DNA from: Hydrogenovibrio sp. UBA654
GTDB lineage: Bacteria; Pseudomonadota; Gammaproteobacteria; Thiomicrospirales; Thiomicrospiraceae
Reading direction: 5' to 3'
Assembly (NCBI GenBank): GCA_002299585.1
Contig: DBOE01000062.1
Span: 1-13,255 of the forward strand
Length of the DNA: 13,255 nt
Shown here: positions 1 through 6,759 of the stretch, piece after piece
Numbering within the stretch: position 1 is the first letter of the stretch
How the letters are laid out: the number at the start of each line of letters is the position of its first letter
Made by a program: the position numbers and the translations under genes
The notes under the pieces: model-generated
Told to the model about the DNA's origin: nothing
The model's input: only the letters and a program-made list of their open reading frames with translations
Databases searched by the model: none

Positions 1-422
1 TTACCACCTTTAATTTGATTGTAAGCCTTGTTTATTTTTAGCATTCGTTGGTAGGCATGAAAAGTAATATTATGGTTAGCTTTAAACCAACGCCTAATTT
101 TGTTTGGATCTACATTTCTTTGTCTTAAATCATAGTCTTTTATTTTTAAATAAGGATCGTTCTGTAACTCTGTAATAATTTGTTTGATATATTCAGGGGT
201 TTTACCTTGAGCTTCCATCGGCTTGCATACTTTACAAGGTCTAAACCCTGCTTTTATAGCATCGGCAGTTGTATTATAAAAAAATACATTTTTAGCTAAA
301 GCTTTTTTAGCTCGACAAGAAGACCTACAAAATATACCAGTTGTAGTAACCGCGGTGATGTAAGGAGAAATAGAATCAGGGTGAATTAGAGAGTATTTTT
401 CTGCAAAACTTAAACTTTTCAT
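1..422 (-). CDS. ada: Ada-type methylphosphotriester-DNA repair protein/regulator, N-terminal part (runs off left edge)
   Basis: Reading leftwards from ATG at 422-420, 140 codons stay open to the window edge, so the C-terminus is missing. Residues 29-36 read GIFCRSSC and 59-68 read GFRPCKVCKP; the four cysteines (32, 36, 63, 66) match the zinc site of Ada N-terminal domains, where the first cysteine accepts a methyl group from DNA phosphotriesters. Residues about 95-138 resemble the single AraC-like helix-turn-helix of bifunctional Ada proteins (RRWFKANHNITFHAYQRM). In that family an O6-methylguanine methyltransferase domain usually follows, but it would lie outside the window. No clear Shine-Dalgarno precedes the ATG; the frame is open upstream to a stop at 494-496 but holds no better start. 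Family identity is firm; whether the missing part is a full methyltransferase cannot be seen. Confidence 0.9.
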   Translation of the reverse strand, partial: MKSLSFAEKYSLIHPDSISPYITAVTTTGIFCRSSCRAKKALAKNVFFYNTTADAIKAGFRPCKVCKPMEAQGKTPEYIKQIITELQNDPYLKIKDYDLRQRNVDPNKIRRWFKANHNITFHAYQRMLKINKAYNQIKGG

Positions 423-517
423 TTGGAAGAACCAAGTTGATATATCTGCAGGTATTTTAGTTTGTTTGTAAACGTAAATGCTAACGAAAACTTAACAAGT
501 TCATTTTAAACTTATAA

Positions 518-639
518 GATAACCTATAATCGTAGCTCTATCCTACGGGACAACGCCAAGTTTATATCCTCTAGGTTATCATTTTTTACAATATAGCTAT
601 TATTACAAAATGATGCCTTGATGTTTAAAACCTGGCGTT
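518..639. repeat. Crossed inverted repeats, possible structured RNA or recombination-type site
   Basis: Arm A GATAACCTA (518-526) pairs perfectly with TAGGTTATC (572-580). Arm B AACGCCAAGTTT (552-563) pairs with AAACCTGGCGTT (628-639), 11 of 12 bases. B starts inside the A loop and ends outside it, so the order A-B-A'-B' is that of a pseudoknot. Inside the A loop a smaller hairpin, CGTAG (531-535) with CTACG (543-547), has a 7-base loop. A T run follows A' at 582-587 on the plus strand. The pairing is seen directly; any function is unknown. Confidence 0.45.
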
Positions 640-680
640 TCCAGAAATTATGATACTTAATCAGAGGCTCCCTAAGTGTT

Positions 681-691
681 CCCCCCCCCCC
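681..691. repeat. Homopolymer of 11 C
   Basis: Eleven consecutive C lie between cmoB (stop at 713) and ada (start at 422), 21 bases downstream of the cmoB stop. Such a run is striking in AT-rich DNA and would be prone to length change by slippage. It is not inside a gene. Confidence 0.9.
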
Positions 692-712
692 GAAATTAAA
701 GCGAGGAGTTTT

Positions 713-1705
713 TTATTTATTTGCCAAGATAACTGCTCTAAGGGGGGCTGGGTAGCCTTCTATTGTTTTAGAAGAGTCATTTGGGTCAAGAAAGTTTTCT
801 AGTGAGTTCCATTGCATCCATTCAGTCGTTCTTTGTTCTTTGGTGCTGGTTTGGTCTAGGTCAACGCAACGCACATTTTTAAAGCCGCATTTTTTTACCC
901 AATGAATTAACTCTTTCACGCTTGGTAAAAACCACACATTATTCATTTGTGCATACCGGTCATCAGGCACCAATAACTGACCATGCTCCTCAGCTATAAC
1001 CAAGGTTTCTAGCACCAATTCACCACCTAACTGTAAGTGTTTTTTTAAATCTAAAATATGATCTATTGGTGATTTGCGATGATATAACACACCCATTGAA
1101 AAAACAGTATCAAACTCATCTGCTTTAGTTATAACGGGCAGTTGTTCCAGTGTTAATGGTAAAAAATAAGCATTTAGTTGCTCACCTAAAAAATGTTTTA
1201 TTGCTAAAAACTGGCTCATAGACAGCAAACTAGGGTCAACTCCCACCGCTAGCTGAGCGTCTTCACCAAGCATACGCCATAGGTGATAGCCGCTACCACA
1301 GCCTATATCCAATACTTTACGGTTTTTTAGTTTAGCTAGGTGGGGTAGAATTCTATCCCATTTCCAATCAGAGTGCCACTCGGTATCTATATGGATATTT
1401 TCAATTAAAAATGGGCCTTTACGCCATGGTATTAATACTTTTAAGTTATTTTTCAATTCGCTTAGTTGTTCAGTAGAAATATTGCTATTTGTGGCAGTTA
1501 TGGTAGCAGAATTTAGGTTGATTTGAGTTGCAGGAGGTAGGGTTTTAATTGCCTTGATTGCTGGTAGCCATCTGTCCATGTTGCCATTAGTGTTTGCTTT
1601 TAATATCGGATCAATAAGCGGGGGTAGGACAGTTTGCCATTGCTCTAAGCGAGTGTTGTAAAGATAGTCCCATAGTTGAGGGTAGTGGTTAGTAAAATGT
1701 TTCAT
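713..1705 (-). CDS. cmoB: tRNA U34 carboxymethyltransferase CmoB
   Basis: CmoB transfers the carboxymethyl group of carboxy-S-adenosyl-methionine to 5-hydroxyuridine at tRNA position 34, giving cmo5U, which widens wobble decoding. The 330-residue product is close to the E. coli length (323). It carries the family signature PWRKGPFLIEN followed by DTEWHSDWKWDR (about 93-118), the methyltransferase glycine loop LDIGCGSGYHLWRM (132-145), SMGVLYHRKSP (203-213) and a C-terminal EGYPAPLRAVILA. I chose ATG at 1705 because E. coli CmoB begins similarly; a TTG three codons upstream is less likely. The ATG lies 10 bases after the cmoA stop, so the two form an operon and cmoA makes the substrate. No obvious Shine-Dalgarno is visible. 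Confidence 0.97.
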   Translation of the reverse strand: MKHFTNHYPQLWDYLYNTRLEQWQTVLPPLIDPILKANTNGNMDRWLPAIKAIKTLPPATQINLNSATITATNSNISTEQLSELKNNLKVLIPWRKGPFLIENIHIDTEWHSDWKWDRILPHLAKLKNRKVLDIGCGSGYHLWRMLGEDAQLAVGVDPSLLSMSQFLAIKHFLGEQLNAYFLPLTLEQLPVITKADEFDTVFSMGVLYHRKSPIDHILDLKKHLQLGGELVLETLVIAEEHGQLLVPDDRYAQMNNVWFLPSVKELIHWVKKCGFKNVRCVDLDQTSTKEQRTTEWMQWNSLENFLDPNDSSKTIEGYPAPLRAVILANK

Positions 1706-1715
1706 GTGGAACAAT

Positions 1716-2441
1716 CTACTTTATAGCAATAAAAGAAGCAAAATTATACGCTTGAAACCAAATAGATGCACTAGCAAAACCAGCTTTCTTAAAGCGGTTT
1801 AAGTGAGTTTTCTCGCTATCACTGACCAATACCTTCTCTAATGAAGCTCGTTTTTGGCTAATTTCTAGTTCAGAATAGCCGTTAGCTCTCTTAAACTGTA
1901 AATGTAAATGGCTAATCGCATCTTGTATTGGTAAGTTATCAAAATGAATTTTTTCGGAGACAATCAATGCCCCACCACTAGTAAGGTTTTTGTAAATGTT
2001 ATTTATTATCCCTTGCCTAACTTCTGGAGTAATAAATTGTAAAGTAAAGTTAATCACTACTAGCGAGGTATTTTTAATAGCAAGGCTACTCATGTCTTGG
2101 CAATAAATTTTTACAGGAATGTCCGAATGAAAACCTTCAATATGTTCTTTTGCCCTTTCTACCATGGTTTTTGAGGTATCAACAGCAATAATTTTGCAAC
2201 CTTGTTTTAGCCGAGGGCGGATAGTTAAAGTTACTGCCCCTAAAGAACACCCCAAATCATAGCAGTTAGTATTTGGCTGTGAAAATTGTTCGGCAAGCTC
2301 TCCAATGCCCGCTAATATGGTTTGATAACTAGGTACAGAACGTTCGATCATATCAGGAAAGACCGCAACTACGGACTTATCAAATTTAAAAGCGGATAAT
2401 TTTGTTTGTTGCATAGAAAAAATAGTATCTTTTTTGTGCAT
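1716..2441 (-). CDS. cmoA: Carboxy-S-adenosyl-L-methionine synthase CmoA
   Basis: CmoA makes carboxy-S-adenosyl-methionine from SAM and prephenate for use by CmoB. The product of 241 residues (E. coli 247) has the SAM loop YDLGCSLGAVTL (from about 61), VVINFTLQF (about 128-136) and the hallmark FKRANGYSELEISQKR (183-198). I chose ATG 2441 because MHKKDTIFS aligns with the E. coli start MSHRDTLFS. An in-frame ATG at 2489 would add 16 residues without homology and would sit on the start codon of the divergent gene. A minus-strand TATACT (2477-2472) could serve as -10 for the shorter form. Spacing to cmoB is 10 bases. Confidence 0.96.
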   Translation of the reverse strand: MHKKDTIFSMQQTKLSAFKFDKSVVAVFPDMIERSVPSYQTILAGIGELAEQFSQPNTNCYDLGCSLGAVTLTIRPRLKQGCKIIAVDTSKTMVERAKEHIEGFHSDIPVKIYCQDMSSLAIKNTSLVVINFTLQFITPEVRQGIINNIYKNLTSGGALIVSEKIHFDNLPIQDAISHLHLQFKRANGYSELEISQKRASLEKVLVSDSEKTHLNRFKKAGFASASIWFQAYNFASFIAIK

Positions 2442-2451
2442 ATTTTTAACT

Positions 2452-2488
2452 TTTACTAAAGATTGAAACATAGTATAAAATAAAGCCA
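2452..2488 (+). promoter_or_regulatory. Candidate divergent promoter with overlapping -10 boxes (transglutaminase-like gene and cmoA)
   Basis: On the plus strand TTTACT (2452-2457) and TATAAA (2474-2479) are separated by 16 bases and would start transcription at about 2486, next to the ATG at 2488. On the minus strand TATACT (2477-2472) overlaps the same bases and could serve cmoA. No Shine-Dalgarno is seen before 2488, so the plus-strand mRNA may be leaderless. This is prediction from motif matching only. Confidence 0.4.
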
Positions 2489-3057
2489 TGCAAAAGTATT
2501 TAGAAACTAGTGAAATTATTAATTTTTTACACCCAAATATTGAAGCAGTTGCCCGTCATCTGGCATTAAACTGTGCCAACGATAAAAAGATTGCAAAAAA
2601 ATGTTTTGAGTTCGTATTAGATGAAATTCATCATACTGGAGATTATAAAGACAGGCTAACCACAACCTATAAAGCAAGTGATGTTTTGCAACATAAAACG
2701 GGTTGGTGTTTTGCAAAAAGTCATTTGTTGGCAGCATTATTGAGAGCTAATAATATCCCCGCAGGTTTCTGTTATCAACGGTTATCTTGTAATGAATATA
2801 AAAAAGATAGTTATTGTTTACACGGTTTAAATTGGGTATTTCTTGAGCGTGATGGTTGGTTTAGGGTTGATGCAAGAGGCAATAAAAAAGGAGTTAATGC
2901 ACGATTTATTCCTCCCACAGAAAAACTAGCATTTGAACCAGCAGAGGGGGAAGTAGATTTGCCAGAAAGACTAAGTAAACCATTAGATGCAGTAATAGCT
3001 AACCTACAAAAATACAAAACCTATGGGCAAATGGTAAATAATTTTCCAGATATTTAA
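2488..3057 (+). CDS. Transglutaminase-like cysteine peptidase-fold protein
   Basis: This 189-residue protein has the catalytic triad pattern of the transglutaminase-like superfamily: Cys74 in GWCFAKSH, His112 in CLHGLNWVF and Asp128 in WFRVDARGNK. Members of this superfamily cleave or link peptide amide bonds, but the substrate here cannot be told from sequence. There is no signal peptide or membrane segment, so a cytoplasmic place is likely. ATG 2488 is the only usable start near the N-terminus (the next Met is residue 182). It is divergent from cmoA, and the start lies in the CATG that would also be an upstream cmoA start. Nothing links its role to tRNA modification beyond position. The family call is solid and the function unknown. 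Confidence 0.8.
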   Translation: MQKYLETSEIINFLHPNIEAVARHLALNCANDKKIAKKCFEFVLDEIHHTGDYKDRLTTTYKASDVLQHKTGWCFAKSHLLAALLRANNIPAGFCYQRLSCNEYKKDSYCLHGLNWVFLERDGWFRVDARGNKKGVNARFIPPTEKLAFEPAEGEVDLPERLSKPLDAVIANLQKYKTYGQMVNNFPDI

Positions 3058-3130
3058 ATTATCAATAATTAAATTTAGCTATTTTAGTTTTATATTCAAC
3101 TACTTATTAAAGGTGTATTATAGCTATTCG

Positions 3131-3146
3131 GAGGCTCCTTAAGGAG
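3131..3146. repeat. 12-bp palindrome and repeated GAGGCTCC motif
   Basis: CTCCTTAAGGAG (3135-3146) is a perfect palindrome. It begins within GAGGCTCCTTAAG (3131-3143), which differs by one base from GAGGCTCCCTAAG at 664-676. Both copies lie just downstream of minus-strand stop codons (at 3151 and 713) and follow a nearby TATAGCTATT. It sits between the convergent transglutaminase-like gene and the small membrane-peptide gene, so a terminator or small dispersed repeat is possible. Confidence 0.35.
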
Positions 3147-3150
3147 ACAC

Positions 3151-3267
3151 TTAAGTAGCTTTTTTCTTCTTTTTTCTATGGTCATAACGAACATAGGCAA
3201 CGATTAAAACAATAGATACCACGGTGGTTAAGCCTATTGCTAATAGTGTAAATGCAATCATACTCAT
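3151..3267 (-). CDS. Small single-helix membrane peptide (38 aa)
   Basis: Reading leftwards from ATG at 3267 gives 38 residues: a short N-terminus, one hydrophobic helix (about 3-25, IAFTLLAIGLTTVVSIVLIV) and a basic tail (RYDHRKKKKKAT), then TAA. A good Shine-Dalgarno GAGGGGA (3281-3275, minus) lies 7 bases before the ATG, and a perfect TATAAT (3311-3306, minus) lies upstream. These signals make a real gene likely despite its size. The basic tail predicts a cytoplasmic C-terminus. I do not recognise a family; it recalls small subunits of membrane complexes, but nothing nearby supports that. The nuclease gene upstream on the same strand ends 95 bases before the start. Confidence 0.65.
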   Translation of the reverse strand: MSMIAFTLLAIGLTTVVSIVLIVAYVRYDHRKKKKKAT

Positions 3268-3305
3268 AATTAAATCCCCTCAGTTTTAAATGAAAACGAA
3301 ACTAT

Positions 3306-3311
3306 ATTATA
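3306..3311 (-). promoter_or_regulatory. Candidate -10 box for the 38-aa membrane peptide
   Basis: The minus strand reads TATAAT, a perfect -10 match, 38 bases before the ATG at 3267. No good -35 is found at 16-18 bases, so this is a partial prediction. The predicted leader is about 30 bases and contains the Shine-Dalgarno. Confidence 0.4.
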
Positions 3312-3362
3312 CTTATTCAAAATAAAGTAAATCTAAATTTTTAAAGTATTTCTTGATATAGA

Positions 3363-4259
3363 TTAATATCTACTGGGTAAATTTGCAACTCTTTTTAGCT
3401 TCCATGGTTGAAAATCTTGCTGTTGTTCTAGTTTTTGTTCAGCTTTATCATCTAATTGCCAAAAGAAATCTATGCCAGTTTGCTTTTCTACTTCATCAAT
3501 GCTGGTAACATATTTTATTAAGCTATCTTTTGGTCTAGCAGATTGAGGCATGATAAAAGCTAAAGATTTAATTTTGTTTTTATCGGCACTAGGAGCTATA
3601 AATATTTTATAAAAAGCTTTGGGGATAGCAATGTTAGTTGTCTTTAGTTTTTTTGGGTTTTCAGTAAAAATAGGACCGGTAACTACCCAAAAAGTTTTAA
3701 ATTGTTTAGAAAAATGATTTGCAGAAACTTCTTCTAGTCTCTGCCATATTTTTTGATTAAATTTAGGTTTTTGTGGGCTAATATTGGTCATTAAAAAAGT
3801 CTCTTTTTGAGCTTGTTTACCATAACGACTGGCAATAATATAGTTAGGGGCAAGGTGACCTCGGTTAAACCCAGAGTACTTGTAATCATCAGTAGTAATA
3901 TATGACAAACTTCGCCAATCCGCAGAAAAATGGGGGCGTTTTGCGTATTTTTTTTTATTATTGGTTACTTTATAAATAACCCATAAAGGGTTTTTTAGCC
4001 TTTCAGAATAACCAAGCATGTAACCTTCATTGCGTAAAGTATGGGTTAAATTTTGCCAATTATTTTGAGTGATAGGTACACCCATATAGCTCATTTTGGG
4101 TTGGGCGATTTTGTTTTCGTAAAAATAATATCCTCCACCAATAATTAACCCTAAGCCAGTAATAAAAGGTATCCAAAATAAAATAACTTGAATTAGCTTT
4201 GGTTGTTGAATAATCGCTTTTAGACCTAAGGCTAATAGTCTTGTAGTTTGTCGATTCAT
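3363..4259 (-). CDS. Membrane-anchored DNA/RNA non-specific endonuclease (NUC family)
   Basis: The 298-residue protein has an N-terminal hydrophobic helix (about 22-46) and then a NUC (beta-beta-alpha metal) nuclease domain. The motif GFNRGHLAPN (130-139) holds the catalytic His135; the canonical form is DRGH, so position 132 is Asn in place of Asp. MTNISPQ (157-163) and FNQKIWQRLE (167-176) match the metal-binding Asn region. Such enzymes cut DNA and RNA without sequence preference; here the domain is probably outside the inner membrane, as no processing site is clear. I chose ATG 4259; a TTG at 4331 would add 24 polar residues and overlap the moxR start, which is less likely. The gene is divergent from moxR, with 71 bases between the ATGs. 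Confidence 0.85.
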   Translation of the reverse strand: MNRQTTRLLALGLKAIIQQPKLIQVILFWIPFITGLGLIIGGGYYFYENKIAQPKMSYMGVPITQNNWQNLTHTLRNEGYMLGYSERLKNPLWVIYKVTNNKKKYAKRPHFSADWRSLSYITTDDYKYSGFNRGHLAPNYIIASRYGKQAQKETFLMTNISPQKPKFNQKIWQRLEEVSANHFSKQFKTFWVVTGPIFTENPKKLKTTNIAIPKAFYKIFIAPSADKNKIKSLAFIMPQSARPKDSLIKYVTSIDEVEKQTGIDFFWQLDDKAEQKLEQQQDFQPWKLKRVANLPSRY

Positions 4260-4270
4260 TTTATTATTTA

Positions 4271-4327
4271 TTGTAGAATTTATTTTTTTGTTACAATCTA
4301 CGCGTATTATATCGGATATGGAGGAAG
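4271..4327. promoter_or_regulatory. Divergent promoter region between nuclease gene and moxR operon
   Basis: The minus strand reads TATAAT at 4311-4306 (toward the nuclease). On the plus strand TATTAT (4305-4310) and TACAAT (4292-4297, with TTGTAG at 4271-4276, 15 bp apart) are the candidate -10 boxes for moxR. The -35 elements are weak. A strong Shine-Dalgarno GGAGGAAG (4320-4327) precedes the moxR ATG. With little space elsewhere, the promoter of the whole Bat operon must lie here or within the nuclease 5' end. Confidence 0.4.
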
Positions 4328-4330
4328 ACA

Positions 4331-5305
4331 ATGTCTAATCATTTACCTGCGTTTAAAAAATTAAAACAACATCTGCAAAAGGTCATCGTAGGCCAAGAGT
4401 CGGTTTTAGAAAGAATGCTGATTGCCCTATTAACTGGCGGGCATCTTTTGTTAGAAGGAGCGCCTGGGCTGGCAAAGACTACGGCAGTAAAAACTTTATC
4501 TGCGGCAGTAAAGTCAAGCTTCCAACGGATTCAGTTTACCCCAGATTTAATCCCTGGGGATGTAATGGGATCTGAGATTTTAGATCTAAAAACAGGCACA
4601 TTAAATTTTATAAAAGGCCCCATTTTTAATGAAATTGTTTTAGCGGATGAGATAAACCGTGCCCCTCCAAAAGTACAATCAGCCCTACTTGAAGCTATGG
4701 CTGAAAAGCAGGTTACAGCGGGTGGTAAAACTAGGCAATTACCAGATTTATTTATAGTTATGGCAACCCAAAACCCACTAGAGCAAAGTGGAACCTACCC
4801 CCTACCTGAAGCCCAGCTAGATCGTTTTATGTTGCATGTTGTGTTGGGTTATCCAACAGAAGTTGAAGAGCTAGAGATTCTAAAAAGGGATAGAGCACAT
4901 CATTTTGGCGAAGATAAAGAGATGATTGATGCATTTTTAACCCCAGAAATGGTGCTAGAAGCAAGGCACAAGGTTTCGGAACAATTTGTATCGCCTGAGG
5001 TTGAAAAATATATGGTCGCACTCGTATCGGCAACCAGAAAATTAGGTGATTATGATAGTAGTTTAGCTGAAGTAATTGACATAGGAGCATCACCAAGAGC
5101 AACCCTATCCTTATTGCACTCTGCCAGTGCTAAAGCATGGTTAGCAGGTAGAGATTTCGTAACGCCTGATGATGCCATAGATTTATTGCCAGACATTCTA
5201 CGCCATAGAATATCCATCAGCTTTGCAGGCAGAGCCCAAAAATGGACAGAAGATGCAGTAATTCAAAAAATTATTGAACTAGTCCCTGTGCCAATAGAAA
5301 GCTAA
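4331..5305 (+). CDS. moxR: MoxR-family AAA+ ATPase
   Basis: This 324-residue AAA+ protein has Walker A GAPGLAKTT (43-51), Walker B IVLADEINRAPP (102-113), sensor 1 in MATQNPLEQSGTYPLPEAQ (Asn148) and LDRF (163-166), all classic MoxR features. MoxR ATPases act as cytoplasmic chaperones that remodel partners, usually von Willebrand A (VWA) proteins encoded next to them. Here batA and batB/C are the likely partners. Start ATG 4331 is fixed by the Shine-Dalgarno GGAGGAAG four bases upstream. It is the first gene of a six-gene operon. The gap to the next gene (45 bases) is the largest in the operon and has a weak hairpin at 5305-5322. Related operons are linked to envelope or stress tolerance in several Proteobacteria. 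Confidence 0.96.
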   Translation: MSNHLPAFKKLKQHLQKVIVGQESVLERMLIALLTGGHLLLEGAPGLAKTTAVKTLSAAVKSSFQRIQFTPDLIPGDVMGSEILDLKTGTLNFIKGPIFNEIVLADEINRAPPKVQSALLEAMAEKQVTAGGKTRQLPDLFIVMATQNPLEQSGTYPLPEAQLDRFMLHVVLGYPTEVEELEILKRDRAHHFGEDKEMIDAFLTPEMVLEARHKVSEQFVSPEVEKYMVALVSATRKLGDYDSSLAEVIDIGASPRATLSLLHSASAKAWLAGRDFVTPDDAIDLLPDILRHRISISFAGRAQKWTEDAVIQKIIELVPVPIES

Positions 5306-5322
5306 GTTCAATGTTCTGAACT
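5305..5322 (+). other. Weak intercistronic hairpin after moxR
   Basis: AGTTCA (5305-5310) and TGAACT (5317-5322) can pair with a 6-base loop, directly after the moxR stop. There is no T run right behind it, so it is unlikely to end transcription. It might mark an mRNA processing or stability point that sets moxR apart from the downstream genes. Confidence 0.3.
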
Positions 5323-5350
5323 AGTTTAAAAATAGCAAAGGTGGTGGTAA

Positions 5351-6304
5351 GTGATTTCTTTTTTACAGCGTTTTTTTTATAGCTCTTCGTGGGTGCCTAA
5401 CAAGCGAGTGAATTTGCCTATTTTATCTGCGGATGAGGTGGATAGTTTAGGGCTGGAATTGGCAAATATTTTTTCTGGCAAGGGGCTTAAGGTTTTGGTA
5501 AACCCTAAAGCTAGTGAGTCGATTAAGCAAGGTGAGCAGGCAAGCCGTTATTTGGGTTCGGGCATGGAGTATGATGAGAGCCGTGATTACCAGCTAGGTG
5601 ATGAGGTGCGACGAATTAACTGGCGGTTAATGGCTCGTACTGGCAAGGCTTATACTAAATTGTTTTTAGAAGAACGCCAAGAATCTTGGACAATTTTATT
5701 AGATAAACGCCAGTCAATGAGATTTGGTACAAGACAGTTTTTAAAAGTTCAGCAGGCCATTAGAGCCATGGGTTTTTTTAGTTGGCAGGCAGAAAAGCTG
5801 GGCTTACCTGTGGAGCTAATTTGTATGGATAAACAAATTAAAACCTCACCAGCTTATCAGGGTAAAGGTAGTTTTAGGCATTTAATTGCGTTTGCTAATA
5901 CCGCTTGCCCACCGTTAAATGTAAAGCAAGAATCTAGCTTGAATGATGAATTAATCATTTGCCAAAAAAAGATGCAAGCAGGCTCTAGGTTAATTTTAAT
6001 TAGCGATTTACATGATTTAGACGATAAAACAATTGAGCTATTAGCCGCACTACAGCAAAAAATAATGGTAAAAATAGTATTAGTTTTTGATGAGGCAGAA
6101 AAATTTTTGCCAGCCATGTCAGGGCTAAAACTACAAGCAATTAATGGCGAGGAAGTTATCAATATTTCCACCAAGCAAGCAGCAAATTATGAGCAATGGG
6201 CTGAGCAGTATTTTAATAATCTAACCACTAAACTATCAAGCATAGGTATAAAACCCTTGTACTTATCGACTGTAAATAGTTTAAATATTTTGAGTTTGCG
6301 ATAA
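5351..6304 (+). CDS. DUF58 domain protein of the MoxR/Bat operon
   Basis: The 317-residue protein carries the DUF58 signature: GSGMEYDESRDYQLGDEVRR (69-88), then INWRLMARTGKAYTKLFLEE (89-108). A VWA-like fold is probable after it; where a MIDAS motif would be, the sequence reads LLDKRQSM (116-123), so metal binding is doubtful. No membrane segment is evident, so it likely stays in the cytoplasm and bridges MoxR to the membrane VWA proteins, as usually proposed. Start is GTG 5351, preceded by AAGGTGGTGG (5339-5348), the best ribosome site in the gap. The stop is two bases before the next start. Confidence 0.9.
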   Translation: MISFLQRFFYSSSWVPNKRVNLPILSADEVDSLGLELANIFSGKGLKVLVNPKASESIKQGEQASRYLGSGMEYDESRDYQLGDEVRRINWRLMARTGKAYTKLFLEERQESWTILLDKRQSMRFGTRQFLKVQQAIRAMGFFSWQAEKLGLPVELICMDKQIKTSPAYQGKGSFRHLIAFANTACPPLNVKQESSLNDELIICQKKMQAGSRLILISDLHDLDDKTIELLAALQQKIMVKIVLVFDEAEKFLPAMSGLKLQAINGEEVINISTKQAANYEQWAEQYFNNLTTKLSSIGIKPLYLSTVNSLNILSLR

Positions 6305-6306
6305 GC

Positions 6307-6759
6307 ATGGCTAAACGACAAGAATTAATAGAAATAGAGTTACCTATGTTGCCTGCCACTGATTGGTGGTGGTTGCTGGAATTTACTTTATTTGTATTGG
6401 TTATAGGCTTTATTATATTGGTAATTTTATGGGTTAGAAGGTTTTTTTGGGGTAGTTTAAAAATCCAGTTTTTAATAAAAAAACAAATTTTGCAACTAGC
6501 AGAAATACAGAACTTTTTTGTGCCTAATCTACCCCGTTTAAAAATGTATTCTTTATTTATAGAGGCAAAAAATAATGGCGATATTAGTAGAGATTTCTCT
6601 CAAGAATTAGGCGATAGATTTAATAAAATTTGCTTTAGTGGTAAGGATGTTTCAGGTGAAATTTTTGAAAAGTTGCTTGCAGATTTTTTACAAGAACTCA
6701 AGCTAAATCAGCCTAAATTGCTTAGTGTGATGCTTGGTATGATAAGGTGGCAAAGATGA
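6307..6759 (+). CDS. DUF4381 single-span membrane protein
   Basis: The 150-residue product begins with LIEIELPMLPATDWWWLLEF and one membrane helix (about 21-44), followed by basic residues (RRFFWG) and a soluble helical part. This is the pattern of DUF4381 proteins found between the DUF58 and batA genes in gammaproteobacterial Bat operons. It probably anchors or couples the complex at the inner membrane; its biochemical role is unknown. The start is two bases after the DUF58 stop, and its TGA overlaps the batA ATG in an ATGA arrangement, so its translation is likely coupled to both neighbours. Confidence 0.85.
   Translation: MAKRQELIEIELPMLPATDWWWLLEFTLFVLVIGFIILVILWVRRFFWGSLKIQFLIKKQILQLAEIQNFFVPNLPRLKMYSLFIEAKNNGDISRDFSQELGDRFNKICFSGKDVSGEIFEKLLADFLQELKLNQPKLLSVMLGMIRWQR

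Larger units (their letters stand above)
423..712. other. Intergenic region between ada and cmoB
   Basis: I see no credible protein gene in these 290 bases. They hold a set of inverted repeats at 518-639, an 11-C run at 681-691, and a GAGGCTCC-containing motif at 664-676 that recurs at 3131-3143. Both flanking genes are on the minus strand, so this is downstream of cmoB and upstream of ada. The ada promoter should lie here, but I found no convincing -35/-10 pair for it. On the plus strand TTAACA (492-497) and TAAGAT (515-520) are 17 bp apart, a weak promoter-like pair with no gene behind it. Confidence 0.6.

Noticed and set aside
518..645. Integron attC site
   Set aside because: TGGCGTTTCCAG recalls part of a Vibrio attC, but the paired outer core sites (RYYYAAC and GTTRRRY) are not in the right arrangement and no integron cassette layout is present.
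2519..2737. Minus-strand open frame of 72 codons inside the transglutaminase-like gene
   Set aside because: It is antisense to the region encoding the catalytic Cys motif and has no supporting start signals.
4260..4331. N-terminal extension of the nuclease from TTG 4331
   Set aside because: The extra 24 residues are polar and unlike the family, and the start would overlap the moxR ATG and its Shine-Dalgarno.
5857..6174. Minus-strand open frame of 105 codons inside the DUF58 gene
   Set aside because: It is antisense to a conserved family gene, with no ribosome site and no recognisable domain.
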